A DNA stretch of 64,000 nucleotides from contig JBMLQL010000065.1 of the NCBI GenBank assembly GCA_049241565.1, forward strand, positions 1 to 64,000, written 5' to 3'. The first letter of the stretch is position 1. Every line of letters begins with the position of its first letter. Below the pieces are notes generated by a model. The model had not been told where the DNA came from, did no database searches, and saw only the letters and a list, made by a program, of their open reading frames with translations. The DNA is from DZBG01 sp049241565. GTDB lineage: Bacteria > Bdellovibrionota > Bacteriovoracia > Bacteriovoracales > Bacteriovoracaceae. The position numbers and the translations under genes were made by a program. Below, in pieces: positions 53,160 to 62,125 of the stretch.

Positions 53160-54403
53160 GATTGGTTTTAATATTTTTATGTTTTAGTTTTAATGTTTTT
53201 GCTCAAGTTCATCAGGTTGAAGTGTCTGGCCCATTCTCAGAGACCATGGCCATTCAAGAAGCCGAAAAAATTGTTCTCAAGCAGCTTCTGACTCAAAAAG
53301 GGGTGGATGCAGAGGACTATCTTAAAAAGCTCACGACTCGATTTTTTTCCCGTTATGAAAACTATAAAGAAAAACGTCTTCGCCAAACTTATGGAGCCGA
53401 TTATCAAACGAGTCTTACTCCTGAGCAAAAAGAGACGGTAGAGAAGAAATTTGATAGTGAGACCGCAGGCTATTATAAGCGCTTTCTTTCTCTAGACTCT
53501 GTCTTTAAATCAAAACTAAAAGAGAAACTTCCTGAGAATAAATGGACTATTGAAGTCTCGCAGATTCCCTCGGGATTTGAGTTATGGTTCAAACGTTTTG
53601 AAGCGGCTAATAATCAAGTGAAGTTTCTTCTCATTCCCCATATTGATCTTCAAGGTCTTGAATGGAGTGATCTCAAACTTTCTGGCGAGAGACCTTTTGT
53701 GGATGCTCTTTGGGCAGCATGGGAGAAATGGAGCCTAGAGGAGTCCGCAGGAATTAATCTCTCTCTTTGTGTGGATCAATGTGAGCGCCAGTGGATGAGT
53801 GATAAATCGGCTGATTCTAATGATCTCGGCGTTTATTTTGGCCAGGAAGATGAAGTTCTTTTAGTCGCTGATCTTCGTCTTGAACTAAAAAAAATAAAAA
53901 CACTTCCCAATGGTGAAGTGGAGTTTAAACTAGAAGGTTCATACTCCCTTCATGACTATGCTTCTCGCTCATTAATGGAGGCCATGAATCTTGGCCCGCA
54001 GACAAAAAGAATTCAGTGGAGTGCTGAGGCCCAGACGATTAATTCACAATTAGCGAATCATTTTTACCGCCTGGGTGTCCCGGCATTGGCACGGTTGAGG
54101 AGTTTTCATGATTTTAAGCCCTATAACCAATCACTTCAGTTGGTTATCGATGGGCAAAAGAATCTCCTGGAAATCAGAGACCTTGAACAGCAATTGAAGC
54201 TTATTACAGGGGCATTTTCACCCCGATGGGAGCTATTTGCGCTCACAAGGACCACGGTGGAGTACCGAGTTCTCTACCGAGGGGAGGAAAAAAGTTTTAA
54301 AGAGTTGATTACTTCTCCATCACAGTTAAAATCTTCTTATAACGCCCAGTGTGTCTGGGATACCAGCTCGAAGGAAGTTCGTTTGAAATTGGTCCACGAG
54401 TAA
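53156..54403 (+). CDS. Secreted protein, possibly FlgT N-terminal-like
   Basis: The 415-residue product has a signal peptide ending NVFA-QVH near 16. The first mature residues (HQVEVSGPFSETMAIQEAEKIVLKQLL) have the strand-plus-helix pattern of FlgT_N/LPP20-type domains. A long charged helical region follows (TTRFFSRYENYKEKRLR to KEKLPENKW), then two beta-rich segments. No enzyme motifs are visible. It overlaps dnaE by 4 bases, so it is read through from dnaE, and it lies 13 bases ahead of a lipoprotein with a FlgT C-terminal-like domain. The FlgT relation is a weak inference. Confidence 0.7.
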   Translation: MRLVLIFLCFSFNVFAQVHQVEVSGPFSETMAIQEAEKIVLKQLLTQKGVDAEDYLKKLTTRFFSRYENYKEKRLRQTYGADYQTSLTPEQKETVEKKFDSETAGYYKRFLSLDSVFKSKLKEKLPENKWTIEVSQIPSGFELWFKRFEAANNQVKFLLIPHIDLQGLEWSDLKLSGERPFVDALWAAWEKWSLEESAGINLSLCVDQCERQWMSDKSADSNDLGVYFGQEDEVLLVADLRLELKKIKTLPNGEVEFKLEGSYSLHDYASRSLMEAMNLGPQTKRIQWSAEAQTINSQLANHFYRLGVPALARLRSFHDFKPYNQSLQLVIDGQKNLLEIRDLEQQLKLITGAFSPRWELFALTRTTVEYRVLYRGEEKSFKELITSPSQLKSSYNAQCVWDTSSKEVRLKLVHE

Positions 54404-54416
54404 GAGAAGGTTGATC

Positions 54417-55346
54417 ATGTTAAAACTATCGCATTTTTTTAGTCTCTCATTAGGGATGCTCTTCTTTTTAGAGGGCTGTGCTCCTATTACAAGACGTGCT
54501 CCCCTTCAAACGGCACGACCGAATACGAAGGTGAGTGACTTTCAACCTATTAAAAAGAAAATTGTTCTTTTAAAGTTTTTCAATGAAGCTCCCATCGGTG
54601 GTGAGGATTTAGGTATTCATGCTACAGAAGAAATTCGTCGCGAAATTGCCAAGGCCCGTGAGTTTGTCTTAGATACAGAATCAGAAGCACTTTTTGGAAG
54701 TTCTAAAGAAGTTTATGCAGGTGGGGGAGTTAAGCTCGCTCAACTTTCACGTAAGGCCAAAATGGCCGGAGTGAATATGGTTATCTTCGGACGAATTACT
54801 CAGGCCCGTCTTCGTCAAAAAAGTGATGAGATTGGTTTTGTGAGAAAAGTAAAAGCGCTGGCAGAAACTATTGTTGAAATTAAAATCTTTGATGTTCACG
54901 CCAATAAAGAGGTTCTCTCACAAACCCTTGAAGGAAATGTGACGGATGATAATTTCCGTTTCTACCAACAAGAATCAGAAGAGAACATCGCCTACAGACA
55001 AGACCTTCTTCGCTACACCACTCGTGTGGCGGTAAGAAAAGGAATTCCTGATGTTATTAAAGTTGGCTCAAAGCTAGACTGGGTCGGACGCGTGGCCAAA
55101 ATTATAGGAACACGAATCTATATCAATGCCGGAAAATCTTCTGGAATTAATATCGGCGATATTCTTAAAGTCATCACTGAAGGAAGCGAGATCTATGATC
55201 CTGAATCTGGGGCCATGATTGGTGTTTCAGAAGGTGAGGCGAAGGGAACTTTAGAAGTGATTGATTATTTCGGTACAGACGGATCAGTGTGTATTCTTCA
55301 CTCTGGTGGATCAGTGACTGAAGGTGATTTCGTCGAACTTTATTAA
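54417..55346 (+). CDS. Lipoprotein with CsgG/FlgT-like domains
   Basis: The 309-residue product starts at ATG 54417, 6 nt after AGAAGG, with a lipoprotein signal ending FLEGC (Cys about 21). Residues about 48-200 look CsgG-like (KKIVLLKFFNEAPIGGEDLG, AGVNMVIFGRITQAR, VEIKIFDVHANKEVL). Residues about 222-309 match the FlgT C-terminal pattern (GRVAKIIGTRIYINAGKSSGI, NIGDILKVI, GTLEVIDYFG, EGDFVEL). FlgT builds the H ring around Vibrio sheathed flagella. Bdellovibrionota also have sheathed flagella, so a flagellar outer-membrane role is plausible. Its stop overlaps the convergent phhB by TTAA. Confidence 0.75.
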   Translation: MLKLSHFFSLSLGMLFFLEGCAPITRRAPLQTARPNTKVSDFQPIKKKIVLLKFFNEAPIGGEDLGIHATEEIRREIAKAREFVLDTESEALFGSSKEVYAGGGVKLAQLSRKAKMAGVNMVIFGRITQARLRQKSDEIGFVRKVKALAETIVEIKIFDVHANKEVLSQTLEGNVTDDNFRFYQQESEENIAYRQDLLRYTTRVAVRKGIPDVIKVGSKLDWVGRVAKIIGTRIYINAGKSSGINIGDILKVITEGSEIYDPESGAMIGVSEGEAKGTLEVIDYFGTDGSVCILHSGGSVTEGDFVELY

Positions 55347-55600
55347 GAATTAGCACTTAACTTCTCAATGGCCTCGGCCAATAAATAATCTTTACTAGTA
55401 ATTGTGTTGTCCGCATCGTGAGTCACGGTGCGGATGATACAATGATTAAAATTGATAATCATCTCCGGATGATGATTTTGAGCATTGGCAACCCAGGCCA
55501 CTGCATTCACAAAACTCATTGTTTTAAGAAATGTTTTGAATTCAAATTTTTTTTGCAGATGAGAGTCAATCACTTCCCAACCTTCTGGTGCTTTTAACAT
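55343..55600 (-). CDS. phhB: Pterin-4a-carbinolamine dehydratase
   Basis: The 85-residue protein has the PCD fold and the catalytic motif NHHPEMIINFNH near 50, with a later THDADNTITSKDY. It recycles the tetrahydropterin cofactor used by phenylalanine hydroxylase. It overlaps phhA by 7 bases, the pairing seen in other bacteria. Confidence 0.93.
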   Translation of the reverse strand: MLKAPEGWEVIDSHLQKKFEFKTFLKTMSFVNAVAWVANAQNHHPEMIINFNHCIIRTVTHDADNTITSKDYLLAEAIEKLSANS

Positions 55601-56415
55601 GCCATCACCCCGTCAGTATCAGTCTCTGTCTTTTTAGGCTTCGGTGGAAAAAGAGGAGTAAAGTCTTTAAGGACACGAGACTCGTCCAACTCTTTTTTGA
55701 TATCCACATCAAGAATTTTATAAAGATCATCGAAAGAGTTAATTATATAATAAAGTGGCTGCATGATATCTACTCTGAACGGGGTTCTAAGAGCATCCAT
55801 AAGAGCGAAAGGCTTCTTCTGGCTTTGATCGGTAAGGGCATACTGAGTTTCACCGATTGAAGAGAGAATACCTGCACCGTAGGCCCGTACTCCATCTTGA
55901 GTATTGATTAAACCAAATTCTACAGTAAACCAGAATAAACGAAACAGGCGTGAGCGATCTTTAGGATCAAGACTTAACGCCTTCTTTCCAAACTCATGCA
56001 CAAAATGAGCATATGTGGGATGAGAGAGCAGGGGAACATGGCCAAAGAGCTCGTGGAAAATATCTGGCTCTTGAAGATAATCCAGCTCCTCTGGAATTCT
56101 AATAAAAGTAGCGGCTGGAAATTTTTTATTTGAAAGAAGAGTAAAAAATTCATCAGGCTGAATAAGTGCGGCAACGTTTTGTACCTGCCAGCCAGTTTGG
56201 GCCATGAGTTTTTTATTCACATCTTTGAGTTGAGGAGTTTTATTTTCAGGGAATCCCACAAGATCTAAGGCGTGAACAAACTCAGAGCAAGCACGATTTT
56301 TTATCACCTCTTTCTGGCGATGGATAAGTGTGCTCCAAGTTTGATCTTCAGTTTCTGTCCAGCCGATGATTCCTTGGGAATCAAGCGGCTTAGACACATA
56401 AACGTGCTTTTTCAT
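55594..56415 (-). CDS. phhA: Phenylalanine-4-hydroxylase
   Basis: The 273-residue enzyme hydroxylates phenylalanine to tyrosine with tetrahydropterin and O2. The iron ligands are in PDIFHELFGHVPLLSHPTYA (two His) and in WFTVEFGLI (Glu). FIRIPEELDYLQEPD precedes them and GAGILSSIGE follows. The length is typical of bacterial PhhA (about 260-290). It is co-transcribed with phhB; aromatic amino acids from prey protein are a plausible substrate source. Confidence 0.96.
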   Translation of the reverse strand: MKKHVYVSKPLDSQGIIGWTETEDQTWSTLIHRQKEVIKNRACSEFVHALDLVGFPENKTPQLKDVNKKLMAQTGWQVQNVAALIQPDEFFTLLSNKKFPAATFIRIPEELDYLQEPDIFHELFGHVPLLSHPTYAHFVHEFGKKALSLDPKDRSRLFRLFWFTVEFGLINTQDGVRAYGAGILSSIGETQYALTDQSQKKPFALMDALRTPFRVDIMQPLYYIINSFDDLYKILDVDIKKELDESRVLKDFTPLFPPKPKKTETDTDGVMAC

Positions 56416-56444
56416 AAGAATCTCATCGACAGCTTAGCTGCTTT

Positions 56445-56747
56445 TTACGAGCTCTTTTTAGATTTTCTCTCAAGCTTCATTTGCTTGAACTTTTCTTTCA
56501 TCTCGACTTTACCTTCTTTAGCATCTTCTTTAATTTCTTTCATTTTAGCTTTCATTTGATCACGACAAGCTTTCATTTGATCACGATTAGAAGCCGATGA
56601 AATACATGACTTGCTTTCTTGAAGAATACTGATTCTTTTGTCCATATTTGAAAGCATCATGGCCTTGCCTTTCTGAAACATTTCACCATCACCTTCAGCA
56701 AAAACAGAAAAAGAAAAAACTAATAAAACTAATGACATGAATTTCAT
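56445..56747 (-). CDS. Small secreted charged helical protein
   Basis: The 100-residue product has a signal peptide (FSFSVFA-EGD near 17). The rest is a very charged, Met/Lys/Glu-rich helix with a Cys pair (SCISSASNRDQMKAC), ending in a basic run. ATG 56747 follows AAGGAG. The function is unknown; a periplasmic helical or chaperone-like protein (Spy/LTXXQ type in general look) is possible. Confidence 0.7.
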   Translation of the reverse strand: MKFMSLVLLVFSFSVFAEGDGEMFQKGKAMMLSNMDKRISILQESKSCISSASNRDQMKACRDQMKAKMKEIKEDAKEGKVEMKEKFKQMKLERKSKKSS

Positions 56748-56793
56748 AAAGAACTCCTTAGTAAGAATTTTGATGGTATTTTTATCGGACGAA

Positions 56794-57468
56794 TCATCGA
56801 TAAGTTATAGGATCTTTTAAACCCGCTTCTTGAAATCCACGTAGCCTTAAGGCGCAAGAATCGCATTCCCCGCAGGCCTTATCAGACGAGGCGTAGCAAG
56901 ACCAACTAAATTGGAAGGGTACTCCCAGCTCTTGTCCTTTAAGGACGATATCTTTTTTACGCATTCGAAGCACAGGAGTTTCAATTTTAATATCAGCGGC
57001 TTTTGTTCCTTCTTTAATCAGATTATTGAAGGCTTCATAGTAGGCCGGGCGACAATCAGGGTAGCCTGGAGAATCTTCATAATTCGCCCCAATATAAAGT
57101 GTGTTCGCTCCAAAAACTTCCGCCCATGAGACAGCGAGGGAGAGGATAATAGAGTTTCTGAATGGCACATAGGAATCAGGAATTTTATCAGAGTCTCCTT
57201 CATATTTTTTGACTGAGATATCATCATCAGTTAGAGAGCTTCCCCCTATTTGTTTAAGGAAAGTCATGTCGATCACTTTACGGTGAGTAGAGGGGATTTT
57301 GTAAAAGTCAGCAATCTTTTCAAAGCACTCACGCTCTTTAGCTGAGGTCTTCTGGCCGTAGTTTAAATGAACAAAAGCCACTTCATCATTGTGTTTGACG
57401 GCTTCAGCAGCACAGATGAGAGAGTCCATCCCTCCACTTACTAAAACAATGGCCTTCTTCTTTGACAT
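56794..57468 (-). CDS. queC: 7-cyano-7-deazaguanine synthase
   Basis: The 224-residue enzyme makes preQ0 for queuosine. It has the PP-loop LVSGGMDSLICAAEA near residue 8, FRNSIILSLAVSWAE near 103, and the zinc-binding tail CYASSDKACGECDSCALRLRGF. The length matches the family (about 225). It follows the phosphohexomutase by 7 bases on the same strand. Confidence 0.96.
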   Translation of the reverse strand: MSKKKAIVLVSGGMDSLICAAEAVKHNDEVAFVHLNYGQKTSAKERECFEKIADFYKIPSTHRKVIDMTFLKQIGGSSLTDDDISVKKYEGDSDKIPDSYVPFRNSIILSLAVSWAEVFGANTLYIGANYEDSPGYPDCRPAYYEAFNNLIKEGTKAADIKIETPVLRMRKKDIVLKGQELGVPFQFSWSCYASSDKACGECDSCALRLRGFQEAGLKDPITYR

Positions 57469-57475
57469 GGCTACC

Positions 57476-59209
57476 TTACGCTTTCTCGCAAATCTCGTTA
57501 ATCTTGGCTTCGATCAGTTTGATCTTCTTATCGGCATTTAATTCTTTTTCTTTGAGTGAGCCTTCAGTCTCTCTCACCATCGTATAGAATTTAATTTTTG
57601 GCTCAGTTCCCGAAGGTCTAAGGAAAAACTTATTGCCTGAACTCAAGGTGAAAGAGAGAACATTTGATGAAGGCAGGTCTCTGACTCCAGATTTATAGTC
57701 CTCTTTCAAGATGATTTCTTCACCAGCAAAATGATTTTCAGGGTAGTTTCTGAAGGTTTCCATAATGCGATCAATTTTATCAGCACCAGCTTTCCCAACA
57801 TAATCAAGAGAGATAAGAGACTCTAAAGCAAAACCGAATTGTTCATAGATCTCAGTTAAAGCATCAATAAGAGTTTTTCCTTGAAGCTTATAATAAAGAG
57901 CCGCTTCACTCATGAGTGCCATTGAGGCCACACCATCTTTATCACGAGATTCTTTGTGAGGCATATAACCGAAAGATTCTTCAGAAGCAAAAACGAATTC
58001 ATAAGGAGAGTTTGACATTTCTAATTTACGGATAAGATCGCACATCCATTTAAAACCTGTGAGAGTGCTCATCACTGTTCCACCGAAAGACTCTACGATG
58101 ACATCTTGAAGAGGAGAAGTCACAATACTTTTGACGACGAGTGGTTTCTTTGGAAGATTTTTGAGTTCACTACGAGTTTTGAAAACGTAGTAAATCATTA
58201 AAAGCCCAATTTGATTTCCATTGATGAAGACAGCTTCATTCTTGTGATTGACTACAACTCCAAGACGATCTCCGTCTGGGTCAGTTCCATAAACAAGATC
58301 AGCATTGATTTTTTTCATCTTCTCCACGGCCATACTTAAGGCCTTTGGATCTTCTGGGTTAGGAGATTTTACTGTCGGAAAATTTCCATCGAACTGCGCT
58401 TGCTCTTCAACAATATGAAAAGCAGAAAAGCCAAGACGTTTCATCACGGCTTGACAAGGATGAAGAGCAGATCCATGAAGTGAGGTATAAACGATCGATA
58501 GTTTATCGCCACTCTCTTTAATCATCTGTGGTTTTAAAATAACTTTTTCTTCAATCACTTTGTAGAAGGCATCGTTGACTTCAGGACCAGTCCATTGGAT
58601 TAAACCATTTTTTAGGCCCTCATCAAAATTCATGAACTTCACTTCATGCCAGTCGGTGAGAGCATTATAGGCATCAATGATGGTTTTATCAGTAGGAGGG
58701 GTCACCTGGGCCCCATCGGCCCAAAAAGCTTTGAAGCCATTATAGATCGGTGGATTATGGCTGGCCGTCACCATCACGCCGGCCTTGGCCTTAAAATATC
58801 TCACACCGAAAGAGAGCATTGGTGTAGGAGTGAGTTCATTAAAAATATGGGCCTTAATTCCATTGGCCGCAAAAACGCTGGCCACTTCTTGAGCAAAAAT
58901 TTTTGAGTTGTGACGATTGTCGTATGAGATCACCACGGCGTGGTCATTTTGAAATTCTTTTTTCATGGTATTGGCCATCGCCTGAGAGGCGCGACGAACA
59001 TTATATTTGTTCATACGGTTCTGTCCCATACCCATTGGAGCTCTAAGACCACCTGTTCCAAATTCTAGATCACGGTAGAACCTCTCCGTGAGTTCTTGAC
59101 TCATTGATTCACCTTTATCGAGAAGATTTTTGATTTCTTCACGATCTGCCGGATCAAAATAAGAGTTTTGTGCCCATTCATTGGCACGCTTGAGAATCTG
59201 TTGGTCCAT
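57476..59209 (-). CDS. Alpha-D-phosphohexomutase (phosphoglucomutase/phosphomannomutase)
   Basis: The 577-residue enzyme has the phosphoserine loop MVTASHNPPIYNGFKAFW near 140, metal-binding GTDPDGDRLGVV near 300, the sugar-binding ASEESFGYMPH near 400 and the phosphate-binding RPSGTEPKIKFY near 535. The N-terminal GTGGLRAPMG motif is that of PgcA/PGM2-type mutases, and the length (570-590) fits that subgroup. It interconverts hexose 1- and 6-phosphates. It has a strong promoter and runs into queC. Confidence 0.93.
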   Translation of the reverse strand: MDQQILKRANEWAQNSYFDPADREEIKNLLDKGESMSQELTERFYRDLEFGTGGLRAPMGMGQNRMNKYNVRRASQAMANTMKKEFQNDHAVVISYDNRHNSKIFAQEVASVFAANGIKAHIFNELTPTPMLSFGVRYFKAKAGVMVTASHNPPIYNGFKAFWADGAQVTPPTDKTIIDAYNALTDWHEVKFMNFDEGLKNGLIQWTGPEVNDAFYKVIEEKVILKPQMIKESGDKLSIVYTSLHGSALHPCQAVMKRLGFSAFHIVEEQAQFDGNFPTVKSPNPEDPKALSMAVEKMKKINADLVYGTDPDGDRLGVVVNHKNEAVFINGNQIGLLMIYYVFKTRSELKNLPKKPLVVKSIVTSPLQDVIVESFGGTVMSTLTGFKWMCDLIRKLEMSNSPYEFVFASEESFGYMPHKESRDKDGVASMALMSEAALYYKLQGKTLIDALTEIYEQFGFALESLISLDYVGKAGADKIDRIMETFRNYPENHFAGEEIILKEDYKSGVRDLPSSNVLSFTLSSGNKFFLRPSGTEPKIKFYTMVRETEGSLKEKELNADKKIKLIEAKINEICEKA

Positions 59210-59244
59210 GGGGTTTTCCTTGAGAGTAATCTAAGAGTGGCTAG

Positions 59245-59272
59245 AGTATATGTTTGTCTCGAATTTTGTCAA
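59245..59272 (-). promoter_or_regulatory. Strong sigma-70-type promoter for the phosphohexomutase-queC unit
   Basis: On the minus strand a perfect TTGACA (59272-59267), a 16-bp spacer and TATACT (59250-59245) lie about 35 bp before the ATG at 59209. Confidence 0.75.
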
Positions 59273-59333
59273 AAATGATGCGTGGCGATTTTGTGTATTT
59301 CATGTATATTTGAGGTTCTTACGAGGAGATTTT

Positions 59334-59582
59334 ATGGCCAACCCAAAAAATAAGCACAAAGACAATCTACCTGGGGCTTTTTACTGCACTGACCCTGATG
59401 ATGATAGCGGAGAGGGCTGTATTGCCTGTAATGTTTGTTACTCAGGTGCACCGGATTTTTTTGCTGAGGATGATATGGGAAATGCCTATGTCAAAAAGCA
59501 ACCTGTGACCAAAGAAGAAATCGAGCTTTGTATTGAGCAAATGGATGCCTGTCCTGTGAACTCGATCGGAAAAGACGGTTAA
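59334..59582 (+). CDS. [4Fe-4S] ferredoxin
   Basis: The 82-residue protein has GCIACNVCYSGAPDFF (C-x2-C-x2-C) and DACPVNSI, together four ligands for one [4Fe-4S] cluster, in the single-cluster ferredoxin pattern with an acidic surface. ATG 59334 follows GAGGAG with 5 nt. The longer frame from 59250 overlaps the divergent promoter and is unlikely. It is monocistronic with its own terminator. The electron partner is unknown. Confidence 0.9.
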   Translation: MANPKNKHKDNLPGAFYCTDPDDDSGEGCIACNVCYSGAPDFFAEDDMGNAYVKKQPVTKEEIELCIEQMDACPVNSIGKDG

Positions 59583-59594
59583 TGAATTTTAATG

Positions 59595-59628
59595 GGGAGG
59601 TTAATCTGACCTCTCCAATATCTTTTTG
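59595..59628 (+). terminator. Intrinsic terminator of the ferredoxin gene
   Basis: GGGGAGGT (59595-59602) pairs with ACCTCTCC (59610-59617) with one G-T wobble, followed by AATATCTTTTT. It lies 12 bp after the stop codon. Confidence 0.65.
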
Positions 59629-59696
59629 CTCGCAATCGTATTTTCTATTAAACTAAATCTATTATTTATTTGAATTTTCCAGTGAAAGGGGAAGAC

Positions 59697-60974
59697 ATGA
59701 ATCCGAGTGTTATCGAGCTCGCTGCTACGGTCATTTTTGGTCTGGCCGTGTTGCACACATTTCTAGTTAGTAAGTTTGCTAAAATTGCACACCATTATCC
59801 AGCAGGATCAATGGGAGAAAACTTTTTCCATTTCTTCGCTGAAGTTGAAGCGGTGTTTGGAATTTGGTCAGCAGTTTTCTTAGGCTTTCTTGCTTGTGTT
59901 GAAGGAGTAGGCGGACCTATTCATTATCTTGAGTCTCTTAACTTCACTGAGCCAGCTTTTGTTTTCGTCATCATGTGCATGGCCGGAACTCGTCCGGTGA
60001 TTAAGCTTGCTGAGAAAATGATTGTGATCATTTCTAATCTTATTCCTCTTCCAAAAAAGATGGCCTTCTATGTTGCTGCTCTTGTTTTTGGTCCACTTCT
60101 TGGATCATTTATCACTGAGCCAGCGGCCATGACAGTAACGGCCATTATTCTTTTGAAGAATTTTTACTCAAAAGAAATGTCAGATAAATTTAAATACGCC
60201 ACGATTGGTCTTCTGTTTGTGAATATTTCTATCGGTGGTACTCTTACTCATTTTGCTGCTCCTCCAGTTCTAATGGTGGCCTCAAAATGGAACTGGGGTA
60301 TGGGACATATGATCACTCAGTTCGGTTATAAAGCAGCTATTTCTTGTTTGATCTCCGCACTTTCAGTTGCTTTCTATTTTAAGAAAGAACTGACAGGGGA
60401 TTTTGCTCTTCGTGCAGACAATAAAGAAAAAATGTCTCCACCAGTTTGGATTTATATTCTTCATATTATTTTCCTAGGACTTGTCGTGGCCTCTGCCCAC
60501 CATATGGTCTTCTTTATGGGTCTTTTCCTTTTCTTCTTAGGTTTCATGAATGTGACAAAAGAATTCCAGGATGCTCCTAAGCTGAAAGACTCACTGATGG
60601 TAGGGTTCTTCCTTGGTGGTCTCGTTGTTCTTGGAACAAAACAGCAGTGGTGGCTGCAACCACTTATCACGGCCCTTACAGATCAGGTTCTTTATTTTGG
60701 GGCCACTGGTCTTACAGCGATTACTGATAATGCCGCTCTCACGTATCTTGGATCATTAGTTGAACTAACAGATTCGGCTAAATACTTCCTTGTGGCCGGA
60801 GCTGTGACAGGGGGTGGTCTTACGGTTATTGCCAACGCACCAAACCCTGCTGGGTATGGGGTATTGAAAGACTCGTTTGGTGAAAAAGGAATTACACCAG
60901 GAGGACTCTTTGTTGGAGCACTTTACCCAACATTCATCGCCATCCTGTGTTTTGAATTATTACCTTCGCTTTAG
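59697..60974 (+). CDS. Putative Na+/H+ antiporter (DUF1504-type) membrane protein
   Basis: The 425-residue protein has about eleven transmembrane helices. The family pattern includes HTFLVSKFAKIAHHYPAGSMGENFFHFFAEVEAVFGIW-like motifs near the N-terminus, GPLLGSFITEPAAMTVTAIIL near 140, GGTLTHFAAPPVLMVA near 185 and TDNAALTYLGSL near 345. The half-repeats carrying acidic residues in helices fit an ion transporter. The label follows the family name only; ion and direction are untested. ATG 59697 follows AGGGGAAG. The stop overlaps the convergent ilvE stop by 4 bases. Confidence 0.85.
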   Translation: MNPSVIELAATVIFGLAVLHTFLVSKFAKIAHHYPAGSMGENFFHFFAEVEAVFGIWSAVFLGFLACVEGVGGPIHYLESLNFTEPAFVFVIMCMAGTRPVIKLAEKMIVIISNLIPLPKKMAFYVAALVFGPLLGSFITEPAAMTVTAIILLKNFYSKEMSDKFKYATIGLLFVNISIGGTLTHFAAPPVLMVASKWNWGMGHMITQFGYKAAISCLISALSVAFYFKKELTGDFALRADNKEKMSPPVWIYILHIIFLGLVVASAHHMVFFMGLFLFFLGFMNVTKEFQDAPKLKDSLMVGFFLGGLVVLGTKQQWWLQPLITALTDQVLYFGATGLTAITDNAALTYLGSLVELTDSAKYFLVAGAVTGGGLTVIANAPNPAGYGVLKDSFGEKGITPGGLFVGALYPTFIAILCFELLPSL

Positions 60975-62050
60975 AATTCTAATTTAGGTACCGGTCGGAG
61001 CCATCCGGCCGGTGCTTCATCTCTTCCCGCCTGAATACTAATCAAACGCTCACGAATTTTCATGGCTTGAGGGCCAGTAGGTTCTTTTAAGTGATAGATT
61101 GATCCATCTTTTGTTTGAAACTGAGAAATCGGGGCCACAACAGAAGCAGTTCCACAAACGAAAGCTTCAGTGCAATTTCCACTTTGAACGAGTTTTAGTA
61201 ACTCATCAATATCCATTCTCTTTTCTACAATCTGGCGTTTATCAAATTGGCAAATATCGATAATTGATCGACGTGTAATCCCATCTAGAATTGTTTCTGT
61301 GAGAGCAGGTGTGTGAAGAACGCCATCGATAATAGCGAAAAAATTCATACCTGACATTTCCTCAATATACTTATGCTCATTTGCATCAAGCCACATAGTT
61401 TGATCACAACCAACTTCTAGAGTCTTTTTGTAAGACTGTAAACTGGCAGCATAGTTACCACCTGTTTTAGCAGAGCCAGTTCCACCAGCAGCAGCGCGAA
61501 TATCTTCTCGTTCTACATAAACTTTAACAGCGTCACCTGAGAAGTAAGCTCCTGAAGGAGAGGCCACAATCATAAAAAGAAATTGCTTAGCAGGTTTAAT
61601 CCCAAGGCCTACTTCAGTAGCGATCATAAAAGGACGTAAATAAAGTGACTCACCTAAACGCTTAGGAACGAGATGATGTGAGTAGGCCGTAATCAAATCA
61701 CAGCACTGAAGAAATTGTTCTTCAGGAATTTCTGGCATGGCCATACGACGAGCTGAATGGTTAAAGCGGCGAGCATTTTGCTCAGGTCTAAACATATAAA
61801 CCTTTTCATCAGGATGTCTAAAGGCCTTCATGCCTTCAAAGATCTCTTGGCCGTAATGAAGAACCTTCGTGCAAGGGTCAAGTTGAATTGTCCCGTAAGG
61901 GAGAAGAGAGAAGCTTTGCCATTCACCATTGTCATAAAGACCTTGGATCATAATAGGGGCCATATATTTTCCGAACCCAAGTTGGGTATCGTTAATAGTA
62001 AACTTTTTTACACGCTCCACCGCTTCTGGGTGAATTTCAACTTTTTTCAT
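60971..62050 (-). CDS. ilvE: Branched-chain amino acid aminotransferase
   Basis: The 359-residue fold-type IV PLP enzyme matches the larger BCAT2-type subgroup. MIQGLYDNGEW near the start is followed by LHYGQEIFEGMKAF near 70, RPEQNARRFNHSARRMAMPE near 88, the Schiff-base Lys in AAGGTGSAKTGGNYAASL near 195, YIEEMSGMNFFA near 230 and ETILDGITRRSI near 258. It interconverts Leu/Ile/Val and their ketoacids. ATG 62050 follows AGGAGT. It also supplies 2-ketoisovalerate, the substrate of panB. Confidence 0.95.
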   Translation of the reverse strand: MKKVEIHPEAVERVKKFTINDTQLGFGKYMAPIMIQGLYDNGEWQSFSLLPYGTIQLDPCTKVLHYGQEIFEGMKAFRHPDEKVYMFRPEQNARRFNHSARRMAMPEIPEEQFLQCCDLITAYSHHLVPKRLGESLYLRPFMIATEVGLGIKPAKQFLFMIVASPSGAYFSGDAVKVYVEREDIRAAAGGTGSAKTGGNYAASLQSYKKTLEVGCDQTMWLDANEHKYIEEMSGMNFFAIIDGVLHTPALTETILDGITRRSIIDICQFDKRQIVEKRMDIDELLKLVQSGNCTEAFVCGTASVVAPISQFQTKDGSIYHLKEPTGPQAMKIRERLISIQAGRDEAPAGWLRPVPKLEF

Positions 62051-62073
62051 AATCAGACTCCTGATACGCACTT

Positions 62074-62104
62074 ATCGGCTTAAATTTCATATGATTAAAC
62101 CGAT
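62074..62104. promoter_or_regulatory. Inverted repeat in the ilvE / channel-gene divergent region
   Basis: ATCGGCTTAA (62074-62083) and TTAAACCGAT (62095-62104) form a 10-bp inverted repeat with one mismatch and an 11-bp AT-rich centre. It is located between the divergent starts at 62050 and 62126, so it could be an operator for either gene. Confidence 0.4.
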
Positions 62105-62125
62105 GAGCAAAATACCTTAAACAAC

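Noticed and set aside
55588..55860. Plus-strand open frame of 90 codons within phhA
   Set aside because: It is antisense to a clear phenylalanine hydroxylase frame, with no start signals.
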